Of a DNA stretch of 64,000 bases, positions 32,090 to 41,482 are shown in pieces. A program made the translations under genes and the position numbers. Under the pieces are notes generated by a model, which made no database searches, was not told where the DNA came from, and saw only the letters and a program-made list of their open reading frames with translations. The stretch is from Streptomyces sp. cf386 (GTDB taxonomy: Bacteria > Actinomycetota > Actinomycetes > Streptomycetales > Streptomycetaceae). The DNA lies in the NCBI RefSeq assembly GCF_900103585.1, contig NZ_FNHV01000018.1, positions 124,001-188,000 on the forward strand, read 5' to 3'. Positions within the stretch are counted from its first letter, which is position 1. Each line of letters opens with the position of its first letter.

Positions 32090-32698
32090 GTGAGCATCAC
32101 TGGGAAGAAGACCACCGACACCGAACGTCAGGGGACCAAGACCGTGGCAGATCTCCCGCCTCGCGAACGCCTCGTGCGGGCCGCGTCGCGGCTGTTCTAT
32201 TACGAGGGCGTACGCGCGGTCGGAGTGGAGCGGCTGATCTCCGAGGCCGGGGTGACGAAGGTGACCTTCTACCGGCACTTCGCCTCCAAGGACGACCTGG
32301 TCGTGGCCTATCTGCTGACCAAGGACGCCTACTACAAGGGGGTGGCCGAACCGCTGGCCGCCGGGCACCCGCCCGCGGAGGCGCTCGACCTGATCTTCGA
32401 GGCGATCGCCGAGCACGCCCGCGAGCGCGGCTTTCGCGGATCGCCGTTCCTGAACGCGGCCGCCGAGTACCCGGACGCCGACCATCCGGTCCGCGGCCTG
32501 GTGACATCCCACCGGGACTGGATCCGCACCCTCTTCCAGGACCTGCTCACCCGGCTCGGCCACACCGACCCGGAGTCGGCCGCCGGTGCACTGCTGATGC
32601 TGTACGACGGTGCGATGGCAGCGGGCTACCTGGACGACTCGACGGCCGCCCACAAGACCCTGCTGGACGCGGTCCGGCTGATCCGGTCGGGAGGCTGA
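32090..32698 (+). CDS. TetR family transcriptional regulator
   Basis: 202 residues from a GTG at 32090. The helix-turn-helix lies about 27-75: RLVRAASRLFYYEGVRAVGV, LISEAGVTKVTFYRHFASKD. The ligand domain ends with LLMLYDGAMAAGYLDDSTAA. It is divergent from the SDR gene. A second, collapsed copy of its C-terminal region is present near 26.2 kb in inverse orientation, together with a 50-bp repeat and a shared palindrome. Confidence 0.9.
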   Translation: MSITGKKTTDTERQGTKTVADLPPRERLVRAASRLFYYEGVRAVGVERLISEAGVTKVTFYRHFASKDDLVVAYLLTKDAYYKGVAEPLAAGHPPAEALDLIFEAIAEHARERGFRGSPFLNAAAEYPDADHPVRGLVTSHRDWIRTLFQDLLTRLGHTDPESAAGALLMLYDGAMAAGYLDDSTAAHKTLLDAVRLIRSGG

Positions 32699-32755
32699 CC
32701 CCTTCGAGGCCGCGCGAAACACCGGCCCTCTGTTGGGCCCCGGGCAAGCCGGGGC

Positions 32756-32804
32756 GCGGATTGGCTTCATGGAGCTTTTCATCTCTGTTCGACGTGCACC
32801 GGGA
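32756..32804 (+). repeat. 49-bp inverted repeat copy (partner at 26056-26105)
   Basis: It matches the minus strand at 26056-26105 at 47 of 50 aligned positions, and begins 57 bases after the tetR stop. It does not look coding. Conservation between two otherwise diverging copies suggests a functional or recently duplicated segment. Confidence 0.75.
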
Positions 32805-32865
32805 CCCCCTGGCAGTTGCTTGCCCGGTTGGCAGTCCCGCCCGGGAGGTCGAGGCGCCCCTACGG

Positions 32866-32889
32866 GGTAGGGTTACCGGTCATTCTACC
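32866..32889. promoter_or_regulatory. 24-bp palindrome, probable TetR operator
   Basis: GGTAGGGTTACCGGTCATTC plus TACC is a palindrome centred on ACCGGT with GGTAG/CTACC ends. TetR-family operators often have this form. It shares 21 of 24 bases with 25974-25997. It lies downstream of tetR and not in the tetR/SDR divergent gap, so it may be an ancestral promoter site. Confidence 0.5.
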
Positions 32890-33190
32890 TCTAGACGATA
32901 ACTCCCTTGGCATCCCCACGCCAGCGGGGTGGCCCGTTTGTGGGATCCCCCACGGGCTGCTGCTGCCCACAGGGCCTCACAGGGCCTTCCCGGCTTGCGC
33001 AGCGACGGAGTCCGGTCCGTTCGGGTTCATGTGGATCTTCTACAGACTCCCTCGGCCGCATAAGCAGGCGACAGGCACAGCCTCTCTGCCCGGTTGCCGG
33101 GTGCCGCCGTCGGCCGGGGAGCCGTCGAGAACCCGCGAACGCGTCGGCGTTGCTGCTCGTCGCTACCCGGCCGACTCGACCACATCGACG

Positions 33191-34678
33191 TCACCCCGCC
33201 GGCGCGCTGATCTCCCTCTTGAGAATCTTGCCGCTGGGGCCGGTCGGCAGCGTGTCCACGAGCCACACCTCGCGCGGGTACTTGTACGCCGCCACCCGCT
33301 CCTTGACGAACTGCCGGAGCTCGTCGGGTGTGGCCTGCGCCTGCGGGCGGAGCACCACCGCGGCCGCGATCTCCTCGCCCAGATGTGCGTCGGCCACGCC
33401 CACCACCGCGGCCAGCGCGACGGCCGGGTGCTCGTGGAGCACCTCCTCGATCTCACGCGGGTAGACGTTGTAGCCGCCGCGGATGATCATGTCCTTCTTG
33501 CGGTCGACGATGTACAGGTAGCCGTCCTCGTCCTGGCGCGCGAGGTCGCCGCTGCGCAGCCAGCCATCGGGGATGGTGGCCGCGGTCTCCTCCGGGCGGT
33601 TCCAGTACCCCTTCATCACGTTCGGCCCGCGCACGGCCAGTTCGCCGATCTCGCCGGGAGCCACGTCCTGGCCCTTGTCGTCGAGGAGCCGCACCTCCAC
33701 GTCCTTGATCGGGGTGCCGATGGACCCGGCCTTGCGTGGCCGGTCGGGGTGGTTGAAGGTGACCACCGGACTCGTCTCGGACATGCCGAAGCCCTCCAGC
33801 ACCACGCAGCCGAAGCGACGCTCGAAGCCGTGCAGGATCTCCACCGGCAGCGAGGCTCCGCCGGAGACGCACATCCGCAGCGTGGAGACGTCGGCCTCCG
33901 ACGGGTGCTGGAGCAGTGCCGCGTACATGGTCGGTACGCCCTCGAAGATCGTCGCCCGGTCGCGGGCGATGGCGTCCAGGACGGTCTGCGGGTCGAAGCG
34001 GGGGATCAGGGTGAGCGAGGCACCGGCGCGGACGGTCACGCTCATCGTGCAGATCTGGCCGAAGATGTGGAACAGCGGCAGACAGCCCACGACCACGTCC
34101 TGCGCCGTCATCCGCTGCACGTGAACCGTGTTGACCTCGGTGTTGTGCCTCAGCCCGGTGTGGGTGAGCGTGGCGCCCTTGGGGCGGCCGGTGGTACCGG
34201 AGGTGTACAGCAGCACGGCCACGTCCTCGCCGTCCGGCTCGCTCACCTCCGGCAGCGGCTCGTGACCGGCCAGCAGGCCCGCGAAGGCGGCGGGCTCGAC
34301 GGCCAGGTGCCGAACTCCGGCGGCGGCCGCGCCCTGCGCACCCTCGCCCGGCGCCTGGTGCCACTCGAAGAGCAGCTTGGCGCCCGAGTCACGCAGGTGG
34401 TACTCGGTCTCCCGGGTCTTCAGCAGCGGGTTCATCGGCACGACGACCGCTCCGGCGCGCAGCACGCCGTAGTACAGGACGACGAACTCGGGAACGTTCG
34501 GCAGCATCAGCGCGACCCGGTCCCCCGGTCGTACGCCCTCGGCCCGCAGCAGCGCGGCGGCACGGGCACTGCGCTCGTCGAGCTCCGCGTAGCTGGTGAC
34601 CTGGCCCCCCAGTCGCAGCACGGGGCGTTCAGGCTGCCGCCGTGCCGTCTCCACCAGGAACTCCGCCAGATTGGCCAT
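33191..34678 (-). CDS. Acyl-CoA ligase (AMP-forming, fatty acid/aromatic acid type)
   Basis: 495 residues; GGAGG six bases before the ATG at 34678. ANL-superfamily signatures: P-loop LLYTSGTTGRPKGATLTHTG near 160-180, the A5-type motif GFGMSETSPVV, the hinge Asp in RSGDLARQDEDGYLYIVDRK, and the catalytic Lys in TGPSGKILKRE at the C-terminus. It activates a carboxylic acid to its CoA thioester. Substrate unknown; the family includes fatty, malonic and cyclohexane carboxylic acid ligases. It is divergent from a PucR-type regulator 149 bases away, which probably controls it. Confidence 0.92.
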   Translation of the reverse strand: MANLAEFLVETARRQPERPVLRLGGQVTSYAELDERSARAAALLRAEGVRPGDRVALMLPNVPEFVVLYYGVLRAGAVVVPMNPLLKTRETEYHLRDSGAKLLFEWHQAPGEGAQGAAAAGVRHLAVEPAAFAGLLAGHEPLPEVSEPDGEDVAVLLYTSGTTGRPKGATLTHTGLRHNTEVNTVHVQRMTAQDVVVGCLPLFHIFGQICTMSVTVRAGASLTLIPRFDPQTVLDAIARDRATIFEGVPTMYAALLQHPSEADVSTLRMCVSGGASLPVEILHGFERRFGCVVLEGFGMSETSPVVTFNHPDRPRKAGSIGTPIKDVEVRLLDDKGQDVAPGEIGELAVRGPNVMKGYWNRPEETAATIPDGWLRSGDLARQDEDGYLYIVDRKKDMIIRGGYNVYPREIEEVLHEHPAVALAAVVGVADAHLGEEIAAAVVLRPQAQATPDELRQFVKERVAAYKYPREVWLVDTLPTGPSGKILKREISAPAG

Positions 34679-34827
34679 GACCGCCTCCACGAACGTCGCC
34701 GTCGAAATCCGCTGTTCACGTTGCCGACATCGTGCAGACGTCGATGGCGACGGCCTATGTGCGGCATGACAGCGTCTGCCCTCCCGGATTGTTCCCGAGA
34801 ACAAAACAGGGGCGTTACGCTGCGGGA

Positions 34828-36009
34828 ATGAACTTCTCAGGGGTGGTCTCGGCTCTTCAGGAGAAGCTGCCGGAACTGGGCGAGCGGATGGCGCAGCGCA
34901 TCCGCTCGGACGTCGACGCCTACAAGGACGAGTCGCTGATCCCCTTCGACTCACTGCGCCGCTCGTGCACCGCCAACGCGGACCTGCTCCTGGACCAGCT
35001 CGGCCGCGCCGGCGCGCAGGACCCGAGCCCGGCCCGGGAGACCGGCCGTCTCCGCGCCGAGCAGGGCGTGCCGCTGGCGGACACCCTGCACGCGTACCGG
35101 ATCGGCTTCGAGCTCCTGTGGACGGACATCCTCGCCGAAGCACGCACCCATCCCGAGGTCACCGACGCCCAACTGGTGTCCCAGTCCGCGGAGATCTGGG
35201 CTCTGTTCGGCCGCTACGCGGAGGCGGTGGCGGCGGCCTACCGCGAGACGACCGCCGAGCTGACCTCGCGACGTCAGGCGCGCCGCTCGGCGCTGGTGGA
35301 GGCGCTGTTCACGGGAGTCATCGCCGACCGCACACTGTGGGAGGCCGCCCGCGAGCTGGGTCTGCCCGACCGCGGACCCTACGTGGTCGCCGCGGCGGCG
35401 GCCGACGCTCCCGGCGAGGAGCCGCTGGCGGGGACGGAAGCGGCGCTGCGTCAGGCCCAGGTCCCCTTCGCCTGGCGGCTGCTGCCCGACCAGCAGATCG
35501 GTCTGGCCGCCCTGCCCACGGCGACGGCGGAGAGCACCTGTCTGCGCATCCTGCGCCGCGCGGGCGCCCGCGTCGGTGTCAGCCCGTGCTTTCACTCGCT
35601 GCGGGACACCCCCCAGGCTCTGCGCTTCGCCCGCCTGGCTCTGGCCGGCCTCCAGGGCACCGGCCCCGGCGTCGCGCGGTTCGACGACAACCCGCTGGCC
35701 ATGGTCGTGGCCGCCGCCCCGGCCGAGGCGGCGCACCTCGTGGAGGTGGTCCTCCAGCCCATGCTCGACCTCCCGGCCGCGGAGCGTGCCCGTCTCCTGG
35801 AGACCCTGGAGCACTGGTACGCCGCCGCCGGCTCCGCCACGGACGCAGCGCGGAGTCTCTTCGTCCACCCCAACACCGTCCGCTACCGGCTGCGCCGTGT
35901 CGAGGAGTTGGCGGGCCGCTCCCTGTCCGATCCACGAGCGGTGGCGGACATCGGCGCGGCCCTCCTTGCGGTCCGCCGGGCGGGCGCCTCATTCGATGAC
36001 GTCCTCTGA
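34828..36009 (+). CDS. PucR/CdaR-type transcriptional regulator
   Basis: 393 residues. The N-terminal helical domain (about 1-165), including GRLRAEQGVPLADTLHAYRI, is the sensor module often found in this family. A central GGDEF-like domain follows, then the C-terminal PucR helix-turn-helix with LLETLEHWYAAAGSATDAAR and LFVHPNTVRYRLRRVEELAG. Such proteins activate catabolic genes. It is divergent from the acyl-CoA ligase. Confidence 0.88.
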   Translation: MNFSGVVSALQEKLPELGERMAQRIRSDVDAYKDESLIPFDSLRRSCTANADLLLDQLGRAGAQDPSPARETGRLRAEQGVPLADTLHAYRIGFELLWTDILAEARTHPEVTDAQLVSQSAEIWALFGRYAEAVAAAYRETTAELTSRRQARRSALVEALFTGVIADRTLWEAARELGLPDRGPYVVAAAAADAPGEEPLAGTEAALRQAQVPFAWRLLPDQQIGLAALPTATAESTCLRILRRAGARVGVSPCFHSLRDTPQALRFARLALAGLQGTGPGVARFDDNPLAMVVAAAPAEAAHLVEVVLQPMLDLPAAERARLLETLEHWYAAAGSATDAARSLFVHPNTVRYRLRRVEELAGRSLSDPRAVADIGAALLAVRRAGASFDDVL

Positions 36010-36366
36010 GAAGACCGCCGTGGTCAGTGACTTGTCGAGCGCGCCTCTCGTACGTCTGGCCGACAGCTGCCACGCTCAGTTACCTCAGCAACTGGCCGTA
36101 CCTGGGGAATTCTTGATGGCACCGCCGTCAAGCAGCGGAAAGGATCTCCGTCGCGGTCTGGTTGGGGAAAGCTTTCGCCTCGTGGGCAGGGGTGTTCCTA
36201 CTCAGCTCCGGCTGAGGGCCGCTGGTTTGCGACTTCGTGATCGGATGTCCGGATGCCTCGGCGGGTCGACGTTTTTGCCCGAGGGTTGAGGTCGACTTGA
36301 CGGCTGACCATCTGCTGTCAGCGAATCCGCCTGACCGGGCGGTGATCCCGGTGCTTGTGTGTCGGT
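36010..36366. other. 357-base intergenic region, nothing recognised
   Basis: No coding frame is convincing. Base composition is slightly lower in GC than the flanks. The epimerase start has no strong ribosome site, so part of this region is leader. Confidence 0.4.
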
Positions 36367-37353
36367 ATGGAGATCCTGGTTCTGGGCGGAACGGCATGGG
36401 TGGCTCGGGAGTTGTCGCGGCAGGCGATCGAACGCGGCCACCGGGTGACCTGCCTCGCGCGTGGCGAGAGCGGAGAAGTCGCGGACGGAGCGACACTGGT
36501 CGCCGCCGACCGGCGCGATCCGTCGGCGTACGAGCCCCTGCTCGACCGCGTATGGGACGCGGTCGTCGAGGTGTCATGGCAGCCGGGCTTCGTTCGTGGA
36601 GCACTCGACATGCTGGGCAGCAAGGCCGGGCACTGGGTGTATGTCTCGTCCGGCAACGCCTACGCCTCGCACGCCACGCTGGGGGCGGACGAGTCCGCGG
36701 CCCTGCTCGCCCCGACCGAACGGAGCGAGGTCGACCGCGAGTTGTACGGCGAGGCGAAGGTCGCCTGCGAGCAGGCGTCGACGGCCGCTGTGGGCGACCG
36801 CCTCCTCATTGCACGAGCCGGGCTCATCGGCGGCCCGGGCGATGACAGCGGGCGCTCCGGCTACTGGGTCGCCCGCGCCGCACGCGATCCGCGAGGTCCG
36901 ATGCTGGTCCCCGACACACCGGCCATGCCCACCCAGGTGGTCGACGTGCGGGACCTCACCTCCTGGCTGCTCGACTCCGCGGAGACGGGAACCACCGGCA
37001 CGTACAACGCCGTCGGCCCGGTCGTTCCGTTCGAAGAGTGGATCGAGCTGTCCCGCGCCGCCGGCGGGCACACCGGTCCGGTGGTCACCGCCGAAACGGC
37101 GTGGCTGCTCGCCAACGGCGTGGCCCAGTACATGGGGTCCGAATCGCTGGCGATGTGGCTGGTCGAGCCGGGCTGGGAAGGGTGGTCGACCCGGGACGGC
37201 TCCTCGGCGCGCGCCGCGGGGCTGCGTCACCGGCCCCCGTCGGAGATGCTGGCCGACACGCTGCGCTGGGAACGCGAGCAAGGGCTGGACCGGGAAAGGC
37301 GCGCAGGCCTTAGCGCGCAGCGCGAGCGCGAGTTGCTCGACGCCCTCGGCTGA
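36367..37353 (+). CDS. NAD-dependent epimerase/dehydratase-like reductase
   Basis: 328 residues, extended SDR fold. The cofactor motif is degenerate, MEILVLGGTAWVARELSRQA with GGTAWVA in place of GxxGxxG. HWVYVSSGNAY supplies the Ser; the Tyr/Lys pair sits in ELYGEAKVACEQA. It resembles actinomycete epimerase-like reductases of unknown substrate. It is alone between intergenic sequence and an IS701 remnant. Confidence 0.82.
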   Translation: MEILVLGGTAWVARELSRQAIERGHRVTCLARGESGEVADGATLVAADRRDPSAYEPLLDRVWDAVVEVSWQPGFVRGALDMLGSKAGHWVYVSSGNAYASHATLGADESAALLAPTERSEVDRELYGEAKVACEQASTAAVGDRLLIARAGLIGGPGDDSGRSGYWVARAARDPRGPMLVPDTPAMPTQVVDVRDLTSWLLDSAETGTTGTYNAVGPVVPFEEWIELSRAAGGHTGPVVTAETAWLLANGVAQYMGSESLAMWLVEPGWEGWSTRDGSSARAAGLRHRPPSEMLADTLRWEREQGLDRERRAGLSAQRERELLDALG

Positions 37354-37473
37354 CGACGCGGGACCGGGCTCGCACACCCGAGCGTCTCTACAGGCGCCTT
37401 CAGTTCCGACTTCCCGATCTCGTGGTGGGCCCGGCCGAGAACCGGTACGACCACCGCGTGATCACCGGGAGTT

Positions 37474-38564
37474 GTGTGGACTCCTGAAGATCGTGCGGTG
37501 GCCACAGGCCATAGCGTGGACCCTGCCCGCTGGCGGGCGATGTTCGACCGGGTCATGGCCCGAATCGCGGGCCGGTTCGGGCGAGTTGGGCCCCGGGCCG
37601 CGGCCCCGCTCCTACCTGCCCGGGCTGCCGTTCGAACGTCGAACGGAAGAACTGCTGGCAGCCGGCCGAGCAGGCGGGCCACACCCGGCCCGGGCCGATG
37701 CAGCGTTTGCTGCGCCACGCCCGCTTGGATGCCGATGCGGTCCGGTCCGGACGGCGACGAGGTACGCGCCTACGCCACTGAACACCTCGGCGCCGAGGAC
37801 GGTGTCTTGATCGTGGACGAGACCGGCTTCCTCAACAAGGGCCAGTCCTCGGCAGGGGTGCAGAGGCAGTACACCCGCACTGCGGGACGCATCGAGAAGG
37901 CCCAGGTCGGCGTGTTCCTCGCTCTGGCCACCAGCCGGGGCCGGGCCTTGATCGACCGACGGCTCTACCTCCCGGAACGCTCCTGGTCCCATGGCCCTGA
38001 GCGCCGCACCGCAGCTGGGATACCCGAGACGGTGCAACTCGCCACCAAGCCCCGTTTAGCCTCGGAGATGATCGCTGCCGCCTGGACGCCGGGATCACCG
38101 CCCCCTGGGTGACCGCCGACGAAGCCTACGGACAGGACCCCCAGCTGCGTGCCGCCCTTGAGGCACGTGGCACCGGCTACGTGCTGGCCGTCGCCTGCCC
38201 GATGCGAGTGAGAATCAACCACGGCCGCACTGCCGTCCGCGCGGACACCGTCGCCGCTCGACTGCCCGCCACGGCCTGGCAGCGGCACAGCGCCGGCAAC
38301 GGCGCGAAGGGGCCGCGGTACTACGACTGGGCCTGGATCCACACCGGCACCGACAGCCACCACCACCTGCTGGTCCGCGTCGCCGGTGCCCGCCGGAGCA
38401 TCGAGGAATGCTTCCAAGCGGCCAAGGGCCAGGTCGGACTCACCCACTACGAGGTCAGCCACTGGACCTCCTGGCACCGGCACATCACACTCGCCCTGCT
38501 CGCCCTGCTCGCCCTGACCGTCCTCGCCGCAGACCGAGACGGACGACGGCTCCTGAAGCGGCAA
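37474..38564 (+). pseudogene. IS701-family transposase remnant
   Basis: Pieces in different frames: WRAMFDRVMARIAGRF near 37530, HLGAEDGVLIVDETGFLNKG with the first catalytic Asp near 37800, SAGVQRQYTRTAGRIEKAQV, then a frameshift near 38090 into WVTADEAYGQDPQLRAALEA holding the second Asp, and RRSIEECFQAAKGQVGLTHY with the Glu. Sequence between 37570 and 37740 is also shifted, and part of the region before the Glu appears deleted. No functional transposase can be made. Confidence 0.82.
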
Positions 38565-39035
38565 AGTGACCCTATGCCGCCCCTTGCCGACTTACATGAC
38601 GCAGCTCCACAACTGCAGAGCCCTTTACGTGGTCGGTCGGCGGTCGGGCTGGCCGAACCGCCGACGACACACGAGGCGGGCCACAGTCAGGTGGCGGAAG
38701 GCTCCCGCCGCTACGGGTGCGGCTCCAGCCAGAGACGTCCGAAAAGCGTCACCTCGCCCTGAACCGGGTGCAGAAGACACCTGCCATGACACTTGTCCGC
38801 CTCGCCCGCCGCTTATGTGGACACATGCCGCCGCCACGTGTGTTGGCCGATCGCGTGAACGTCCCGGATTCGACAACGTGAGCCGGCTCCGCTCGGCAGC
38901 GGGTTTCGGCCCCACTTAGTGATCTTTCGGACCTGATCTGGCAGTGGAGTTCGGCCCCACCCAGACCGCGCGGCATGCTGATCGGACATGCCGGGCCCGA
39001 CGCGGGGGCATGGCAACGGGGCGGGGAGGATCGCG
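38565..39035. other. Intergenic region between IS701 remnant and TmrB-like gene
   Basis: No gene is recognised. The stretch contains a repeated TTCGGCCCCAC motif listed separately. It may be the edge of another insertion element. Confidence 0.4.
38905..38960. repeat. Repeated TTCGGCCCCAC motif
   Basis: The 11-mer is present at 38905-38915 and 38950-38960, 45 bases apart, followed by CTTAGTG and CCAGACC respectively. Spaced short repeats of this sort mark the ends of some IS21-family elements, and istB lies about 650 bases to the right. A matching inverted end was not found near 42.3 kb, so this is tentative. Confidence 0.3.
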
Positions 39036-39587
39036 TTGATCGTCTGGGTGAACGGTGCGTTCGGCAGTGGGAAGACCACGCTGGTGGACGAGTTGCGTCC
39101 GCGCTGGCCCGAAGTGCTGGTCTATGACCCGGAGATGGTCGGCTATGTGCTGCGGGAGATCGTGGAGGTGCCGACCGGCGACTTCCAGGACCTTCGGCTG
39201 TGGCGTCGGCAGGTCGCCGACCTGGCGGTGGGCCTGGTCGAGGAGTATCGCCGCCCGGTCCTGGTCCCCATGACCTTGGTCAATCCCGGTTATGTCGGTG
39301 AGATCTTCGGCGCGTTGAAGGATGCGGGCATCGACGTCCACCACTTCTTCCTCAAGGTCTCCCGAGAGGTTCTGGAGCAGCGGATCGATGGCCGGAGCTT
39401 CACCCCGGACAGCCCTGAGCAGGACGAGAAGGTTCGGCGCTGGTGCAAGGCCAGGATCGAGCCGTGCATGGCCGCAGCCGACACCTTGCCCAGCGACACG
39501 GTGTTCCTGGACGGCGAGTTGACCCCGCAGGAGTTGGCCGACCAGGTGCTGGCCCGGGTCCGCGCCAGCGGAACCTCCGGGGTATGA
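39036..39587 (+). CDS. TmrB-like P-loop ATP-binding protein
   Basis: 183 residues from the TTG at 39036, selected because GGGGAGGA at 39023-39030 is five bases upstream and the product then begins like its family. Walker A is VNGAFGSGKTTLVDEL at the extreme N-terminus. LVYDPEMVGYVLREIVEVPT, DFQDLRLWRRQVADLAVGLV and VLVPMTLVNPGYVGEIFGAL match TmrB, the Bacillus tunicamycin-resistance ATPase. The C-terminal half is shorter and Arg/Asp-rich. It sits among transposon remnants, so horizontal acquisition is likely. Resistance is possible but unproven. Confidence 0.78.
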   Translation: MIVWVNGAFGSGKTTLVDELRPRWPEVLVYDPEMVGYVLREIVEVPTGDFQDLRLWRRQVADLAVGLVEEYRRPVLVPMTLVNPGYVGEIFGALKDAGIDVHHFFLKVSREVLEQRIDGRSFTPDSPEQDEKVRRWCKARIEPCMAAADTLPSDTVFLDGELTPQELADQVLARVRASGTSGV

Positions 39588-39605
39588 CCGCGGCGGCGGC
39601 TGCGC

Positions 39606-40390
39606 TCAGCCGCTGTCCTGCTGGGCCTTGGCGTGCGCGAGGCGGTAGGAGTCGGTGCCGGTCTCGATGATGTTGCCGCCGAAGGTGAGCCGGTCCACGA
39701 TTGCCGCGCAGAGCCGGGGATCGGCGAAGGTCTTCGTACACCCTCCGAACGATTCGTTGGAAGCGATGGCCACCGACGCCTTCTCTTCCCGCTCAGTCAA
39801 GACCTGGAACAGCAGTTCAGCGCCGCGGCGGTCGAGTTCCATGTAGCCGAGTTCGTCGATCGCGAGGAGATCAACGCGGCCGTAGCGGGCGTTGGCCTTG
39901 GTCAACTGGCGTTCGTCGGCGGCCTCGACGAGTTCTTTGACGAGCTTGGCGGCCAACACGTAGCGGACCCTGAAACCGGCCGTGGCGGCCTCGGTGCCCA
40001 GCGCGATCAGCAGGTGCGACTTGCCGGTGCCGGAGTCACCGATCAGGCGGAGCGGCTCGCCCTTCTTGATCCATTCGCAGGAGGCCAGGGTGTGGATCAC
40101 GGCCGGGTCGGTGTTGGGGTTGGCGTCGAAGGAGAAGTCCCGCAGGGACTTCTGGCGGGGGAAGCCGGCCGCTTTGCTCCGCCGCTCGGGCGTCGGCGGG
40201 CCCGGTCGTCGCACTCGGCCATCAGCAGTTCGGCAAGGAACCCGCGATACGTCATCTGCTCGCGGGCCGCCGAGCCGGCGGCGTCGGGGAACTGGGCCCG
40301 GATCGTGGGCAGCCGCAGCATCCCGCAGGCGGAGTCGATGGCAGCGTCGGCGGCCTGCTCGGTCAGGCCCCGATGGCGTTGAGCACTCAC
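39606..40390 (-). pseudogene. istB: istB-like ATPase of an IS21-family element, frameshifted
   Basis: GTG at 40390 overlaps the istA stop, the normal IS21 arrangement. MLRLPTIRAQFPDAA and YRGFLAELLMAECDDRARRR are in one frame; after a shift near 40190-40205 the protein continues ERRSKAAGFPRQKSLRDFSF, then Walker A GDSGTGKSHLLIALG, Walker B DLLAIDELGYMELDRR and the end NIIETGTDSYRLAHAK. About two extra bases (or one missing) break the frame. IstB assists the IstA transposase. Confidence 0.85.
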
Positions 40391-40525
40391 GGCGGTTCCC
40401 CCTGGGGACGGACGGTGGCGGGCCGGGGATGTCGCAGCAGCGCGTCGTAGCCGGCCAGCGACGGCAGCGGCTGGGTGTTGGCGGGCAGCCGGGCCAGCCG
40501 GCGGGCGGTCAACGAGGCCACCGGC
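40387..40525 (-). pseudogene. istA: istA 3' end (part after the inserted element)
   Basis: The minus strand reads VASLTARRLARLPANTQPLP then SLAGYDALLRHPRPATVRPQ and ends in a stop overlapping the istB start. This is the C-terminal tail of an IS21-type transposase. Its upstream coding sequence resumes at 41807 on the other side of the inserted element. Confidence 0.8.
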
Positions 40526-40578
40526 TGTCGGCGTACACATGAACGTGCTCAATCACGTACGGATGAACGTGCCCGGTT
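40526..40578 (+). repeat. Left terminal inverted repeat
   Basis: It pairs with 41754-41806 at 44 of 53 positions. The longest identical blocks are GGATGAACGTGCCC and CGTGCTCA. GAACGTG occurs twice within it, giving a repeated-binding-site look. Confidence 0.88.
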
Positions 40579-40966
40579 CCTGACGTGCGGAGGGTTGCTG
40601 GTGGGCAGCCGTTCGCACGCTGCAGTCGCCGACCGTCACGGGCAGCGACTGCCCCGGGACCGTACGTGACCAGCGGTTCCACCTTTCGGGCGCGAACGTG
40701 ATACCCCGGGTGCCGCCCGGTGAGAAGTCGTCGGCCTGACGCACTTTGTGCTCGACATGACACGCCTGGTCCGGAGCCGGACTCCCGGTTCTTGGCCGGA
40801 CACCGCGACCTCCACACCGGGGAGTATGGGCTCGTCGAGCCAGATTTTACCCATTGAGCGAGAATTGTGATATTGCCGGTCACGGATGACCCAGAGTCGG
40901 CGCTCGGGTTCCCGCCGCTGGCGGCTTATCAGGGGTCATAACCGGCATCCGTCACGGGAGGTCGAT

Positions 40967-41455
40967 GTGAGCACCCTGCAAGCACATAAGGACGGCGCAA
41001 CGGACGTCGTACAAGATCCGACCATCAATATGAGCCTTGAGGTCATCGTCATCCCGGTCGTTGACGTCGACCGTGCCCTGCGCTTCTACAGGAGCCTGGG
41101 GTGGCGGCTCGACGCGGACTACGAAGCCGGCTCGGAGTTCCGGATCGTGCAGGTGACGCCACCGGGGTCTGTGAGCTCGGTTATCTTCGGCCGTGGGGTC
41201 ACCTCCGTGGCACCGGGCTCCGCCCAGGGTCTCTACCTCGTGGTCTCCGACATCGACCGAGCCCGCGCCGACCTGGTCGACAGGGGCGTTGACGTGAGCG
41301 AGGTCTTCCACAACGTCTACGACAACGGCGTCCAGGAGCCGGTGGACGGCCCCGATCCAGAGCGTCGCAGCTACGGCTCATACGCCTCGTTCAGTGACCC
41401 GGACGGCAATGGGTGGTTGCTGCAAGAGGTCCAGGTGCGACTGCCCGGACGGTGA
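40967..41455 (+). CDS. VOC superfamily (glyoxalase/bleomycin resistance-like) protein, cargo
   Basis: 162 residues from the GTG at 40967, with GGAGG five bases upstream. The vicinal-oxygen-chelate domain begins at about residue 24 (LEVIVIPVVDVDRALRFYRS LGW, a typical first beta-alpha-beta unit). The second module ends SYASFSDPDGNGWLLQEVQV with the Glu expected at a metal site; the early His of metal-dependent enzymes is not evident (IVIP instead). Homologues are annotated as glyoxalase or antibiotic-binding proteins. It is the first gene inside the transposable element, with a 62-aa gene 27 bases later. Confidence 0.85.
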   Translation: MSTLQAHKDGATDVVQDPTINMSLEVIVIPVVDVDRALRFYRSLGWRLDADYEAGSEFRIVQVTPPGSVSSVIFGRGVTSVAPGSAQGLYLVVSDIDRARADLVDRGVDVSEVFHNVYDNGVQEPVDGPDPERRSYGSYASFSDPDGNGWLLQEVQVRLPGR

Positions 41456-41482
41456 TTCCGGGACGACGGAGGAAGTTTCGCC

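Larger units (their letters stand above)
32699..33190. other. 492-base gap with repeat and palindrome, no gene
   Basis: Between tetR and the converging ligase gene no credible coding sequence is seen. The left part holds the 49-bp repeat and the operator-like palindrome listed separately, then a TAGACGATAACTC stretch also found in similar form beside the copy near 25.95 kb. The rest shows only a short GC hairpin near 32945. A gene once controlled by the palindrome may have been lost here. Confidence 0.5.
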
